Positions 47,009 to 61,959 of a stretch of 64,000 bases of DNA are shown in pieces. Location of the stretch: NCBI RefSeq assembly GCF_905475395.1, contig NC_058341.1:34983501-35047500 (forward strand), written 5' to 3'. The DNA is from Chrysoperla carnea. Its lineage: Eukaryota > Arthropoda > Insecta > Neuroptera > Chrysopidae. The position numbers were made by a program, and so were the translations under genes. The stretch's first letter is position 1. Each line of letters starts with the position of its first letter. The notes under the pieces are model-generated. The model saw nothing but the letters and a program-made list of their open reading frames with translations, was not told the origin of the DNA and made no database searches.

Positions 47009-49709
47009 AAGAGTTTGCTCTTACATCTGAAAAGGCAGAAATCTAAAATTTCTTTCCCCAGAAAGGTTTTATAAATCAAAACTCGAAATATTAAATATTT
47101 TCATTTTCGGGAAAAATGTCAACTTTCTATCAGAAAGTTAAAAATATAACACTATACATTGCATATAGGAAATATTTTACATACGCTATTTTATAAGAAC
47201 GGAAATATAATTTTATAAATGTAGGTGATACATATAAATTTTTTATTATGCAACTCTCTGTTAGTGACCCCCATGCAATTCGTAGTAAACCTGCATGTGC
47301 TATAAAAGTATCAATCAATTGTATTCATTGATTCACTGGTTAAAAGACCAGAAATTCTTAATCAATGTAGTCTTTAAAAGATATTTCTCCATTCATCATT
47401 TTTAACGAAAATTACCTTTTACAAAAATAGAAGGATCGCATATAAGTTTTATAACAAAACTGTTTTAATTTTTCAATTTTTCATAATGATTTGAAAGTTT
47501 TTAAGTTTTTTTTTATTGACTTTAATTAAATTATATTTAATTATACATAGCTTTAAGAAAGTTTTCTTGGCGAAGTTCAAAATTATTTATGCGATAAAGA
47601 ATTGAAATAAAATACAAAAATTGATTATTTTTTTATTCACCAACACTCTCATAAAAGAAGATTTAATAATTTTCCTGGTTCCATTTCATGATTTAAAAAA
47701 AAATATTATTCAGTTATTAAGAATACTTTTTTTTTTAACTTTAACTTATTTTTGCTTTTATCTCTTGGTTAAATATCTATTTCTTTTGCTTCTTCATTCA
47801 TACACCTTTCAGTTTTAAGCTTTTATTTTTGTAGTTGCATTTATTCAAAACTTAATTTTAGTGCACTTTTGGTATTTTAGATTTAGATTTCACTCTGGGT
47901 TATTGCTTTGTCCGATAAAAATGTTATGGTAATAAATTAATAATAATGAATAATATAATGTAAAAATCATCACTCTTTTTCCTATTTGTGTAGCAAAAGG
48001 AAGAGCCGGAAAAATATAAAATATATAAATTGCAAGGATTGATTACTCGACACATAATGCTTTTCTGTTTGCTGCCGACGATTTTCAATCTTTAGAACTC
48101 GATTCGGCCATTTACTTGATCAACGAACGTAGAAAGTATTGAAGTTAGTATGAATTAATCAGATAAAACACAATGAATCATAATAAGTAAGAGTTTAAGA
48201 GAAAGAATAAAATTATTCTTAAAATCTTTGAATTAAATCAATAGAATAAATCATATTTGTTTAACAAAAGAATGTTGTTTTAAGGTAGATAAACATTTTT
48301 GTGTCAAATTTTATTAATTTAAGAGAAAAGTTTATTCTATTTTACTACTTACATAAACTTGATAATAATTCTTGTAATCAAAGAAAAATTCGGACAGTTT
48401 TATGTATTTTATAAGAATTAAAAATATATTTCAGTATATATTTCACAAACATATTAAATGTCATTTATAAATGATATTTTTTATGATAATTTTTACATCT
48501 TTCCACATTTTTTAATAAAAAATTTAAAATTTTTATGTCTTTATTTAATGTTAAAGAAAGCAGTAAGTGTGTGGTGAATGGAACAGTGGCGCACTTATAT
48601 CATAAAGCTTAGGTTTAAATTGAAAAGTGTTTTGTATAAATAACGCTTGAATATGAACTTATTCCTTTGTGCTTGAAAAGTTTAATAGTCAAAACTATTT
48701 ATCAGTCTTTTTTACATAAAAGCAAGCATATATATTCAACTTGGTACGATTTAGACAACGAGCTTTTAGTGCGTTTGCTCATTCAGATTGAACATAATTG
48801 GGCTTTATAGAAAAACAAACCAATTTTATTGGATTTATTGGAAATTTTTAAGAAAAGTGCCTAGATTTTGTAGAAACAATTATACGAAATAACAATTTTG
48901 GGTAAAACTTTTCAGTCCGTTTTTGCCAAAACTGTACGGTTTGAAGAAAAATGTTTGCGTATTTATACTATTTTTAAATCAATAACAACTCGTTATTTAA
49001 AGAGCTCATTTATCGATCACCAGTTATAGAGTAAAGTGAGCTTAGTCCAGTTTAGTGTCTGCACATACACATCCAACATTTTTCGCTTGAATCCTTTTTA
49101 TCAAAAAAACTTATTTTTCGAGTGTCAACCATATATCAACTAACAAAAGACCCTGTGTAAACGTGTAAACAAGATCAGTCATGGTCTAGCTAGGTCACTT
49201 ATCATGAAAACAAGAGGTTTTAGGTTGGATTTTTAAAAAATCATCAAAATATTTCGACATTTACGCAAATTAAATTTTTTACGCTTACTATAACGTATGT
49301 GCGATGATATTTATCAATATTAGTAATTTCTCTAAGTATACAGTAATTTTTTTAATTAAAATGCGCTAATGAGGGTCTGCCTACCAGTAAGATTTACCTA
49401 TTGTTTAAATAATTAGATCAATTGTGTGTATTGTTTGTTTTTCGAAAGTAATTTTTAAACAGATTTTAATTTTGGTATTCAGTTCTTATCGTCACCAATT
49501 TCACGCCACTAAAATATTGGGAGGATTTTTTATATGCTACATTAAATTAAAATAAATGACCAAATGAGCTTGATAAATCTTAAGAAAATAATATAAGATT
49601 GAGTAATATGATGCAGTTTTTTTACTAAATTTAAAAAATAATTATTTCATTTTAAAATTTACTTAATTTAATACTCAAATACTAATAAAAGTTTTCTTAT
49701 TTTTTCCAG
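47009..49709. other. Gene-free AT-rich DNA before micro-exon 1
   Basis: No supported feature. The hydrophobic frame at 47621..47818 is a poly-T-driven chance frame. Confidence 0.4.
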
Positions 49710-49748
49710 GTGAGGCTTTACATAACCTTGAGACTTCCATCACATACG
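49710..49748 (+). CDS. Candidate 39-base micro-exon / recursive splice site 1
   Basis: TTTTCTTATTTTTTCCAG is followed by GTGAGG and, 39 bases on, by the donor CG|GTAGGTG. The exon keeps frame (39 = 13 x 3) and is open in phase 1, where it can follow the exon at 19399..19444 (QTG then EALHNLETSITY). Because the exon begins GTGAGG straight after CAG, joining an upstream exon ending in CAG recreates a donor, as in recursive splicing of long insect introns. A related unit lies at 61960. I do not recognise the peptide. Confidence 0.45.
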
Positions 49749-52228
49749 GTAGGTGATGTTATATTTAAAATGAAAGAGAGCACTTCCATTCACTGAAGGT
49801 AGTTGCCCCGCGATTTTAATATATTAAGAAATTTATAAAACTTGGAAAGTAAGTAATTAAATGTACAATACACACCATATTAAAATTTGAAGGCGATTTA
49901 CGACTCTATCTATAAGATGATTTCGATTAGAATTGACATATTTTACATATACAGCATGAGAGAAGCGTGGAAAAATATAAGTTACAGGTTTTTTTTTTGT
50001 GCATAGTAGAAATATTGCCATCTGTATGAAAAACTGATATCTAGTACAATTATATGTTTAAAATAAGTCTGTTAAACGTTGAGATAGATCCATTGGACTT
50101 TATTATATTTTTCAATCAATGATCTCACAACATAAGCAAGTATGTCACTGAATAAAAATTTTCTTACTAAAAAATATTTACTTGCTACGATGTTAACAAA
50201 ATTTGTATATGCAACAAGTACTTTTTTAACGATAAAATTGTCAGTAATAGTTTTGCGTTGTCAAAGTATTGAACAAGTGAAGCTAATTGATTGAAAACTC
50301 GATTTTTAAAATCCAGCCACAAACTTTTTAAATTAAACGTTTCAAGTCCCCGACAAAAAAAACTGAAGCGGTCAACTAACCCTGAATTATTCACATTTTT
50401 ATCGATAAATGCAAAATATTTATGATAAATTTTTCCTCTGTAATTAAAATATTATAAATATAGAATATTATTTATCACAATCAATGTTTGATGAATGTAA
50501 CAACCCTGACCTATTCTCAATGTACCTTTAGGTAAAATACCGTTCAAGTCCGAAATAGTTGCTAATAAAAGTTGAAGTTCAGTCAATATACACACATTCT
50601 TAGAAAAGAGAAACAAAAAAGTGCTTTCTAAAAATCAAAATTTGAAACATTAGTCCACAGTTCGTGTTTCCAACAATTTTTATTTGAAAAAATCTTATTT
50701 GATTGTCTTAAAGCGGTTTCAAATGAACGGTAATGAGTTGAAAACTATTACTAGTACGTACCGTGGACAACAGGCTATGGTTAAAAATTTTAATCGATTT
50801 TTAGTCCTACTGTTTTCGCAAAAAATTGTTCGTGACTTGACCAAGGAAATGTCGATCAATTTCGATATGCGATGAGATAAATTAAAATAAAGTTGTAATT
50901 ATGTCGTTTTAAAGTAAAATTTCGGATTTGGTCTTGATTTTTAAAAAGTTTATATAATTTCGGGTGTGTATTGTGAAAAACATAATTTTAATATTTGTAC
51001 AAAAATAATTTATTAATCATAGTAGCATACATAATAAAATAGGAAACAATATACAATAATAAGATATTAATAAATAAATACAAAAAATCCGGTGTGAAAA
51101 ATCAAACTGACCTCTATACATAAACGTTGTCTCATACGTACTACTGACTCTTCTAGAACTATTGATTCTATTATTATTAGATTGGTAGGTGATAAATTTT
51201 ATTCGACGATTTTCTAACATTAGTTAGATTAGCCGAAAATTTAAGAAGTCGTCCCGTGGCTATAACTCAAAAATTTTAAACTAAACTAAAAAATGTACAT
51301 CTAAGCAACGGAAACCGATGGTAATAAACCGATGGAGTGATTTCTGTTACCATATCATCAATATACACTATAGTTTTTAATATTTCTTACAATGATTCCT
51401 TCTGAACTTATTTCCAAGGCAAGATGTCTCAGTCCAAATTGATATAAACCAATAAGATAAGTATATAGATTATTTAGATATTATTTCGTTTTTATTTGTT
51501 TCTGTATCAGTTTGAGGCATTTGGATAAAACGAAGTTTTATTCTAAGGAATCGAATGTACTTGAGCTGTGCAACTTCATCGTGAAATACGTTGCAAAGTA
51601 TTAAAATCGACATTTTCAATCTTGTTTTGAATATGGAGGTAAAAAGGAACATTATCTTCCAACTCGTGTAACATTTAAAATATGTAATATTCATATTTAT
51701 TGGTGAGACCCACCTCCATTAATTGAATGTATTAAGTTTCGCATATGTTAAATATTTATTATTAATTTACATACATGTATCTTTATATGAATGACATTGA
51801 TTTTTTTTCTTGTATTGAATTAATTAATACTAGCTGTATCTACTAAATACTGAGTGTATCAATTATATAATATGTTATGTAATAATTCAGGATTGTTTTT
51901 ATAATCTGGGTATATGAGCGATGCATTAAATTAAGTCTAAAGTTTACAAAATTTGGAATTAATGATAGTCGAAACATAAAAATGTCACAGGTGTTCATAA
52001 AAATACCTTTTTGGCTTTAAATCCATTAAAATTGTGACACAAAAATGTAAAGAGATAACAATAAATAAAATTGCTTCTTTATCGAATACATGCAAAATCC
52101 GACAAATAGCTAAGAGTGGGAAAGTTAAAACAGGATCTTCTTCAACTAGTCAGAGGTAGAAGAAAAATGTAAACACAAGAAATGTTCGTTTGAATAAAAA
52201 ACTTTTGTTCGAAAGTTTAATCTTTGCT
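49749..52228. other. Gene-free DNA between micro-exon 1 and the Helitron-like copy
   Basis: The plus frame at 50684..50875 (63 codons, KRFQMNGNELKTITSTYRG in part) has balanced composition, but no family or splice context. Other frames are AT-driven. Confidence 0.35.
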
Positions 52229-52682
52229 ATTAATATTATAAATGCGAAAATAAGTGTGCCTGTCGGTATGTGCGTTACGCTCACTCACACCTAAATTACT
52301 GAACCGATTTAAATTAAATTTGGTACATAGACAGTCTAGAGCTTGAGAAAGGACATAGGATACTTTTTTATGCCAAGAAAGGGCTGTAAGGGATTGGAAT
52401 AGGGGATGCATGTTCAACAGATGCTAATAAAATGTGTGCTTTCAAGATATAGGTGGAGGTACTAGAATTATAAAATTAATTCACATGGAATAGAAAGGTT
52501 CATTATCAGCGAGAAACATGGGCTGTTTTCAAAAAAATTAGGAATCTGCACCAAAATAATGAAATCGACGAAATTGTGAACAAAAGGATGATAAGTGACT
52601 GCATATGAAGTGAAGGTTATAACACAATAATATTTCTATTTAAAATTGAAGTTGCTCGGCGAAGCGAGTAGCTCACAGCTAG
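52229..52682 (+). mobile_element. Helitron-like non-autonomous element with CTAG end
   Basis: Starts near TATTAATATTATAAATGCG, contains a CTGAACCGATTTAAATTAAA block typical of abundant insect elements, and ends with hairpin CTCGGCGAAGCGAG (52655-52668), then CAGCTAG|T. A hairpin about 10 bases before a CTRR end with T following fits Helitron termini. No Rep/helicase sequence inside, so non-autonomous. Confidence 0.6.
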
Positions 52683-54514
52683 TTTAAAATAAATTAATAA
52701 TATACTTAAAAATGTTAATTTATGTTAAGTAAATGATTTTTATTTAAAAAAAATTTGTGGGTGCTCATTCTATCACTACCTTTCAGTCATTTTTTGGGTA
52801 TGTTGAAAAGCCCAATAGTTGTCCGGTGAAACTAATATTGCAAAAATGGTTCTATAGGTACGTATTCAAAGTGCAGAATGTTTTTATATGAATAAAAGCT
52901 CTATATACCGTAAAATAAAGAAAAATAACTATTACATAACATAAATGCAGACCATACACTTTGTATAAATTCATATAAAACATATTTATTTTCAAGAATA
53001 CCTTTCACTATAATTTTCTATAGTTTATTACATATAAGTTGAATAATAAATTCTTCTCAAAGAAGCGTTTTATTTTAAGTATATTATTTATTAGTTAATA
53101 CGTAGCCTTGTTCACGTGAACCTTTAATCATAAATAGCTGAGACAGTTTTGTTATTTCTTGTATTGAATATTTTTATTTAAGAATTATTCCTCATTCATT
53201 AATCTTGAAATTATGACAAAATGATTACATGGAGTGCTCAAACTTCTAGCTCAAATATTAATATATTATTTGTATTATTATTGACAAAAAAAATCATAAT
53301 ATTTATTGATAAAATAAGTTAAATATTACTTTCAAAAAAATTCAAAATAAGTAAAGAAAAAATGTCAATTTTTACAATCAGATGATAAATTGTGGTGATA
53401 AAACTTCTCATTTTTATAGCTTTACCTGGATATAAATACTTTTACTATAATATTGTTGCCATTACTACCATAACCTTCTCTGATTTTGCGCTTGAAAAAT
53501 CTATTGTAAATAAACCAACAATTATATATAATTCATATGATTTTTATGAAAACATTAATTTTTAACGATTCTTTGAATGAAGTTTGTATTAAAAGAATAA
53601 GAAATTTGCAAGCAAGAAATAATTAGTTTAATAATCCAATTTTTTTTTAGTTTAAGGTCAATTTAATCAAATAATTTAGATTTTTAATTCAATATCAATT
53701 TAATATTCTCATATGTTTTATGAAAACAAATAATAATAGGGTAATATGTTGTACCTTGATAATAATGCACTCTCAAGTTTCACATCAAGGCATCCCAACA
53801 AAATAATTTTCCATACTCTTTTATTTTCAATTTCACTGTACGCTCAGATTTGCGGATGCGTTTAAGAGAAGAGAAATTTGAAAGTTAGGATTTTTAGCGC
53901 GTGCCTATTTTTAGGATTTGCATACTAATTCTTATGATATTGTTCCTGAGAGTAAAATGTAAAGAAATAGTTACACTTCGGTGTTATCCATGGTAAAAAA
54001 TGTCTAAATGTACATTGTGATTCAAGGTACAATATTTTCTAAAATAATAATAATAATAATATTTATTTATATGTTTTTTTTGAAGGAAATGAAAGGTTAA
54101 AATTAATTACCACATTTTATATTGATTAGGCATATAAATAATAAGTTTACCTATGTTTTTTTTTTTATGAAACACGTTTTGTGGGTGCGTGCGTCTTATG
54201 CTAATTCTTTACATATTATAGACATAAAATTATGGTGTCTGGTGTGATTTCAAAATAGATATTTATAGTTAACTGCGTTTGGTAATTGACATGTCTCATA
54301 GAACTAGTATTTTTACCTTTTTGTACTCACTTCAAACTTAGTATGTAAATGTAATAATGTACAGGTGTCTTGAAAGTAACTAGATCATTTTTTGCAGACT
54401 CTGTAAATTTGTGATTAAATTGAAAAATTTTACAGACAGCTTTGTGATAAATGTTAAAAATATTATTAAATACATTTTTTATTAATAAAAGTATTTAATA
54501 AATAATATTTTAAA
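52683..54514. other. Gene-free AT-rich DNA
   Basis: No supported feature apart from a short (AAT)n run near 54040-54060. Confidence 0.4.
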
Positions 54515-54780
54515 AAACTAAAAAGCCTGCTTTTGTAAAGCTGAATTAAAAGGTAAAAAATAATTTCTTTGAATTCAAAAAAGTCATTTTATCGTAAAAA
54601 AGCGTGGGGTGCTAAATTTCAATTATTGTAAATATTTTATAGCCAGATAAGTAAAGTCATTATGAAATATCATAAAAAGCACCCCAGTTTTTTTTTTACG
54701 ATAAAATGATTTTTTTGAATTTAAAGAATTTATTTTCTACCTTTTAGTTTAGTTGGTTACAAAAGCGTATTTTTTAGTTT
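54515..54780. mobile_element. MITE-like element, 100-bp inverted arms
   Basis: AAACTAAAAAG at the left edge pairs with TTTTTAGTTT at the right. Further matches are AAGGTAAAAAATAA with TTATTTTCTACCTT, TCATTTTATCGTAAAAAA with TTTTTTACGATAAAATGA, and GGGGTGCT with AGCACCCC next to a loop of about 70 bases. No ORF. Confidence 0.75.
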
Positions 54781-57700
54781 CTTGATTTCTTGAACTATTT
54801 TTTATTTTGTGTATTTTAGTTTTTTAGACTATTATTTATTTTTCAAGAATTTAGTATAAAATATGGTGGAAGCGCAAATTAATATATATATTTTCAGATA
54901 TGAAATTGTTAATCCTGAAAATCTAGATCAGGATAATCAAATAAAGCTATTAAATTATTGTTTATTATTGGTTCTTGATAAGTATATCAAATTTTGATTA
55001 AATCTGACGTTTTGAAGGGGGGGGGGTTAAAAATCATGTTCAAAGTTTCTGTTACATACTATAATAGGTATGAAGCTCAGTAAATTTTTAAGTTTAAAGA
55101 ACAAGGCATACAATGGCGCTTTGTTTAAACTTGTATAGTATGTGTTACGAAACGACAGCTTCTTTAATCTGTATAAAATCTATTTCATGAGAAATAAAAT
55201 ATATGTTGGAAATACAACTCCTAAACTCATGGCTGTGCAACCCTTATTGCCCACAGAAAATAGCTTTTTATAACTACCTAAAATACTTCAATATATTAGA
55301 GATTGAATGCAAGAGGGACTTAGATCAAAACTCGGAATTTGGGGAAAATTTTTAAAAAATGATTTACAAATTCATAAATTCATTTTTGTTTATATTTCTG
55401 TAAATACAAAAAAAAAATAATTAGGGGGAATATGTAATTGTTAAAGTGATTTTGTACAATTATATTTATTATCAAAGTTTCAGGTTTCTTAATATTAACA
55501 AAAAATATTTATTTTGAACTTTACAACAGTTCTCAAAATATTTAGTCAGAAGCCATGGCAAATATAAGTTATAAGAAGCAGTTCATAAAATACATTCGCA
55601 TACTGGGAGGGAGGAGGCGGTGTATCGATTATTGTGACAAAATGTGACAAGGGGAGATGAGAAGTCAAAGAAAATGTGACATTCGTACTTCATCTAACAT
55701 TATTACTTTAATTTTTTTTCTTGGGGGTCGCAAAAAATGTGATGATAAAAAATGGCGAAATTTCGCGTGACATAGTTTATGAACGGTCCATAATAATAAA
55801 GTATAATTTAAATAAACTGTTTTACTAAATCGGAAAATTTTATGAACTATTATACTTATTTGAAAAGTTTTAAACTTAAAATAATTATAATTTTCTACTT
55901 CTAACCATTACATTACACCAGGAGTTTATTCACCGTGGCAAGTTGAATTATTACGATCAACATATTGTCTATTTTATTATAAATCTATAGGTATACGTTT
56001 AAATTTGTATGTATGTAAGTATTTTTTATACATCTAACAATTTTATTTTTGAAAAAGAAAAAATACTATGTTGCTCTTAAGCTATTACAATGCTCAAGTA
56101 TGCTGGCTTGTTTGCTATTATTATATTATTTTTAAAAAAATGTTGAGTATAGTGAATACTTGTTATTACAGTAAAATTATATTGTTGAGTATTCGTTGCA
56201 CAAAATATTGTAGTGAATTTTATTCAATAATACTGACTCTTTACCCAGTAGAGTTTTGGTGCAATTTGACACAATATGGCATAGCGGTTGTAGGGGCAAA
56301 TGTCGCCCAAACAAAAACGAACGGACAGTGGACTGTATTAATGAAATATGTACTCACGTGTGTTTCGATGGTTATCTCGCGCAAAATGAAGTTTGGTTGG
56401 GAAAATAGGTTGGACAGTGGAAATTATCTAAGGAAACAATAAAAACTCCATGATATGAGCTTCTAGAACGTTGCACATGGTATCACGATGATAATTTCAA
56501 CCAAAAACAAAATGTTTAATGTTAGAATTCAAATTTGTAAAGATAATTAATTAATGAAATTTATTTAGGTTTGTACACTATTGAAAGATTAAATCATTGA
56601 TTTTACTATCGAAAAAACACAGCACTTTTTAATCAAGAAATTATGCACATCACAAAAATATAACTAATGGAGGAAAAAAAACTTTTAATCGAAAAGAATT
56701 AAGGTTGGAGAAAAGATGATTCTCCAACGAAAAAAACGATTGAATTGAATGCAATTAAACTTTAGAAAATGACGTTGAGACCATGTGTCTCAAGCCAGAG
56801 CATAAACAGAACAGAGAATTTTACAGTTGAAAGTTGTAAACACGTTTTGAATTGTAGGTGCTATCAACTGTCAATCATTTAATTGTCAAATGACAGAACT
56901 TTAGGTAGCGTTCAACAGGTTCATGGTTGAACGGCCAAAACAGCGGAATTAGATAATTTAAATTTTAACGAACTTGGTACTCAAAAAAAACAAATGAGGG
57001 ACATGATTCAACATTATAAAACAGAAGCCGAGGGATTAAAAAATGTACACCTTCTTCACTACACTTTACAAATCACTACATATTAAACATAACAAAAATA
57101 AGGGAAAAACTTCCCGGTCTCACAAGACGCTTACAAAACTGGTCTTGGTCCTACATAAACCTTGCTGTACGTCCAATCCAGACTACAAGAACTATATTGA
57201 TTTTGATCATTACCATTGCTATCTTATAAACCATAAATTGAATCAGCCATTTTAAGCAATCTTTCTGATTGCTTTTTGTTCTACAAAAATTCCGTGTTGA
57301 AGACAGATAGTTATTGACAGTGAAAGAAGAGAGGGAAAATTTCAACCGCTTGGAATAAAATTTTAATTGAATTGCCCTTAATTATAATAAACTTTGGTAA
57401 ATAAAGTATATAAAGTATAAAGCTGGTAACGTCCCGAAACGTTGATTTTTGGACTAGTAGATTTTGATGTTTCTAAGGAAAACGCGGAACTGTTTTATGA
57501 TTTTTCCGTGCGTTTACATGTGTGCTCAGTCTATCTTATAAATTTCAAGTTCATCGGTTGGACCGTTCTCGAGTTATAACGGAAAAATTTGAAAAACGCG
57601 ATTTTGAGAAAGTTTCAAGTACCTATCTGAACCTACCAACATCTGCTCCTTCTAACTGCTGTAAAACATGTTATCAACATATTCTGCACATGTTAAATTT

Positions 57701-60700
57701 ATACAACAACAAAAACATCGATTATTGAACCCATCACTCATTTAAGGGGGGGGGCACCTGAAAGACCTTTTTTCTTAAAGAATTTTTCATATCCTTTTGA
57801 ATATATAAATTATTATTGATAGCGAGTTTTGCCGTGGCTAATATCGCGTCAGATATTATTCTAATAATTAAGAAGAAAACGTTTCAAATATTTTGAGTGA
57901 GGCATTTTAATATGATTTAGTTTTATATTTAAATTTTTATTTGCCAGACAGAGATTAGGTGGCTTTACTAGCTCGCATCCAATGTTAACGCAACTGCTCT
58001 CAGGTGAGAGACGTACTTCACCCATACCTAAATTTAGTAAAAAAAAAAATTATACGAATTTCAGCCGTCTTAAAATAATCTCTAGAAAACATATCAAGCT
58101 TTCGTATTTCGTATAGTAAACAATAGCCAGGGACGTTTTATTTAACTATTGTTTACTATTATAAAAATGGCAATTGAATATGCATTTATGGAATAAATGA
58201 ACTATAAAGAATATAAAATACAATTTGATTGTGACTTGAAAAGAAATAATATTACATTTAAAGTTGCTTTCATTTGTTTGCCATATTGATTGCAGTTATA
58301 TTTGAATTGATTGTTATGTTATGTTACAGAACAGAATGTTATTACAATGCCATCCACATCCCAGGTCTAGGTATGCCTTCTATTCTAAACTAAAATACAT
58401 TGCAATCTAATGTCTTTACATAAAATAATATTAGTTATGCTATAAAATTGATATACGGTACGTATTTATTTCAAAATGGATATACCCTTTAGAAATAGTT
58501 GCTGATAAATTTGATACTGTTTACTGTAGGAGTTACGTTAGTATGTAGCTTTTCAACCATCCATATTTCACAGTGAACAAAATATTGTCACTCAGAGGTA
58601 ACGAGTATCTGCTTTCAAGTAAATTTGCAACACGTTACTCGAAATTGCCCGTTTCGGCTCTTCTATGTACTTCTTTATCTTTCTGAGCACCTGTTCTAAT
58701 ATTTTTCAGGTTCAGTATTGTACATCTAGTCTATATTCACTCATTTGCTCAAAAAAGTGCTCTCATAGTTATCAATGAGAAACAGAAACATAAAAAATTT
58801 GATTGTAATTTTCTCTATTGATAAGGTTTATCCGTGCTTTTAATTCTTATCATATAATAACGTTTTTGTCAGTTTTTTTGACGAACTTTGTCTATACGGC
58901 TCACAAAAGGTACAATCGGGGAAGTCAAGGGAAGCTTAAGCCACACACGAAGCAAGAATCGATTTAGAACTCTCAAGTCTGCCATTCAGAAAACCTAGCT
59001 TCGGAGAAAAACAGGTACAAATGCGTGCAAGTTACAAAAAGAAAATTTTAATATGAAATATGGACGTGACTTAAAGAAAACAACGCAATTCTCTACGTTT
59101 TCTGCACAATCGACAGTATTAAAATGGGTATATTGAGCCCAACAAAAAAAATTCACATGAAGTCTGTGGATCAAAAGTTAAGAGTCTGAAAGCAAGAAAT
59201 AAATCCATGGTTCACGTTCTTCTCATACAAGCAAACATTGTGATGCGTTTCAACTTCCTCCAAAGCCGAAGCCATATTCCGAATTCAAAAAAATACAATC
59301 CGTGTAATAATAGAATAGAAGAATAATGAGTATGAGGTTTATATGATGGCTACCTTTACTACTTGAGGATGAAAAACCACATCTTTGAATGCCATAGGTA
59401 ACTGATTCTTGGTTGGTTTGCTGCTGTTTTATTACAACTGGTTATTTACCTACTTAGTTACTACTAACATTCAATATTATCTATTTCAATACGAGTAAAT
59501 GCAGTTAATAGTATATGTATCTATAAGTGGATGTCTTTATGTGTATAAAGCTAGCAGACTTTATAAAACAAGACCTTGGTGCAACCTAACCTCAGTCGAA
59601 ATACTAAAAGTTCCTTTATAGAACAATAGGAACACTATAATTCGTAGGGATACAAACAATTTTTATTGCTTTTAATGTTTTCTATGGTTCTAAAAGTATA
59701 ATGATTTTGGCTAACTAGAAACGACTTACCTTATGAGGAAAATTCCAGTTAATTATAGTTTTTTAAGGGAAACGTTTTAAAGAGGTAAGAAAGAAATATT
59801 GGTGGGTGAAGGAAAACTCAGGATGGTAATCTAATCAGTTTCTTTGCATTCTCTGAATGTATGTAGACTTCGAGATATATCTCAAAGAACTACGTCTTAA
59901 GACTACTCTGAAACTATAATAAAGATGATTGTGTCAAATCGAGTTGCACCCGATCGAATAGGTGGCTTTTTTTACTTACATATCTTCTCCCCTCTGGCTT
60001 ACTCCGTGCAATCAACAAAGTTTTAGTGCCTAGAGACTGTAAACATGACATTTTTTCAAAACAAATCGTTATAATAAAGTGATATGAAAGTATTTCTACA
60101 GTTTCTCTCCAGCAGTGCGAAGGCTTCTCGTGCTTAAAATTTTTTTGTTTAGTGTTAATGCTTAGATTCTATAATCAAACTATACTATGGCAATGGCTAA
60201 ATATAAACATTATCAGTTACTTTCGCAGCTGAAGCCGGATTTTTGATGGTACATGTATCGACATTTTATCGATAATTAAATTCGATAATGTTATTGCTGC
60301 AAAATACAACAATGCCTAATATATATTGAAGTCGACTTAGAAACTTGTATCCTGCTTAGACATATTTACATATATAATTACATACATATGGTGGTTAACT
60401 CCTTATATTCATTTTTTTCTTGTACCTAGTCGTCTAATAAAGAATTAGTTTGATTTGGATGAAAATTTGACTTAAGGGCGATGTCTATAAGACAGTCGAA
60501 TTTCCTCTTGACACAATCTAATTATTTGATGGAAATACATTTAATTTATTTGAAAATGATTGATTAAATTTGGGTGTGAATTAAATTGAAGAGAAGGTTG
60601 AAAACTATTGTGAGTTAGCGCTGTTAACCTTATGGACATACACATATCCTCTAAACAATTGATGAGTACATATTATGTTCGTACGAACATGCTGAAGACG

Positions 60701-61959
60701 AGGTCAATATTCTACTTAATCAATCAATAGGTAAATAATCCATTCAATATATATAACTAACTACACTTTTGTCGAATTATAAATGCACTATGTTGGTATA
60801 ATATTTTGATATAATTATGTTTGAGAATGGTTACAATATGAGAAAGTACTAATCACACAATATGGATGGTCTGGCCTCATTTGTTTTGGCTTTGTCTTCC
60901 GACGTTGTTATAAAATGTCATATTCTGTTTATTTAAAAAATTACATATTTCCCCTAGAAAAGGTTAATTTATGGTGTTTAATTTTTTATAATAGTGATCG
61001 TTAATTTTGCCAATTTATTATATTAATTAGTATTTTTTTCCAAACAATATTCTACACAAGTCCCTAGAAAAATGGTTTTAAAAAAAAAATTTCCTTGGAA
61101 AAAAATATATTTTGAAAACAAATCCTGTAAATTTAAAAAAAGTTATCATTTTGATAAATATTCAATTATTTACAAAAATCAGAACAAGTTAATCAATCAT
61201 ACTTATCTCAATTTTCCTCTAGCGGATCTATTTTTTATTCTTACAATTCTTGTTCGGACCAAATCTTGCAACTGAATTTTGAAACAGTTATCCTCAACCG
61301 AGGTAGTTATGTTTTATGCATTCCCATGATATGGCTATCAAATGAAAGGATTTGGTGAAAAGAATAAGAATAACGTATGTAAATCGTGTGATAATGAATT
61401 TTTATGGTAAGCATGACCTGATTTTCCCATTGCCTCCACCATATTTTACAGACATACCTTTTTAAGTTTCAATTAAAAATTTTAATAAAAATACTGTTAT
61501 TGTACCAAAAAATATATCATAATAATTTCTATGAGCTCTTCTTACACGACTATTCGTAAAACCTTTAGACGCTCCGAATCATCTTTGATATATTATACAA
61601 ATAGTCATGTATGGCTATTTTTTATTGATTTCATACAAAAATTTAGGCTTAAAATATACATTCTTATTTGGAACTCGAAACGCATACCGACTTTGCTCAT
61701 TCACGTAAACAAATTCATAGAATTTTCAGCATGCTACTAATTTTTTCAGAGGACATGGTAACTGCTAAAAAAGTAGATAAACTGATAATCCGTTTCGAAT
61801 AAATGATTTTTTATTAGATTTTATTTGTTACCGTTATTGATTCGTTATAATACTAAACAAATATACAAAAAATTCGAATGAAGATCGATTCTTGAAATGA
61901 CTGTATTATTTTAATTTGATTAATATTATCGTTAATTTTAATTTTTCTTATTTTTTCAG
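54781..61959. other. Mostly gene-free DNA before micro-exon 2
   Basis: No gene is supported. Points of interest are G-runs at about 55018 and 57746, and a frame at 56950-57080 after CCAAAACAG reading ELDNLNFNELG and then QMRDMIQHYKTEAEGLK, which looks coding-like but is isolated. Frame 56068..56442 (124 codons) is the longest here; its first half is AT-driven and its second half has no known motif. Confidence 0.35.

Noticed and set aside
56068..56442. 124-codon plus frame
   Set aside because: Longest frame of the right half, but I-, L- and Y-rich from AT content in its first part, with no motif, no relative and no splice context in view.
58321..58372. A third micro-exon (GTTACAG acceptor, CAG|GTCTAG or TAG|GTATGC donor)
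   Set aside because: No similarity to the two related micro-exons, weak pyrimidine tract and an undefined end.
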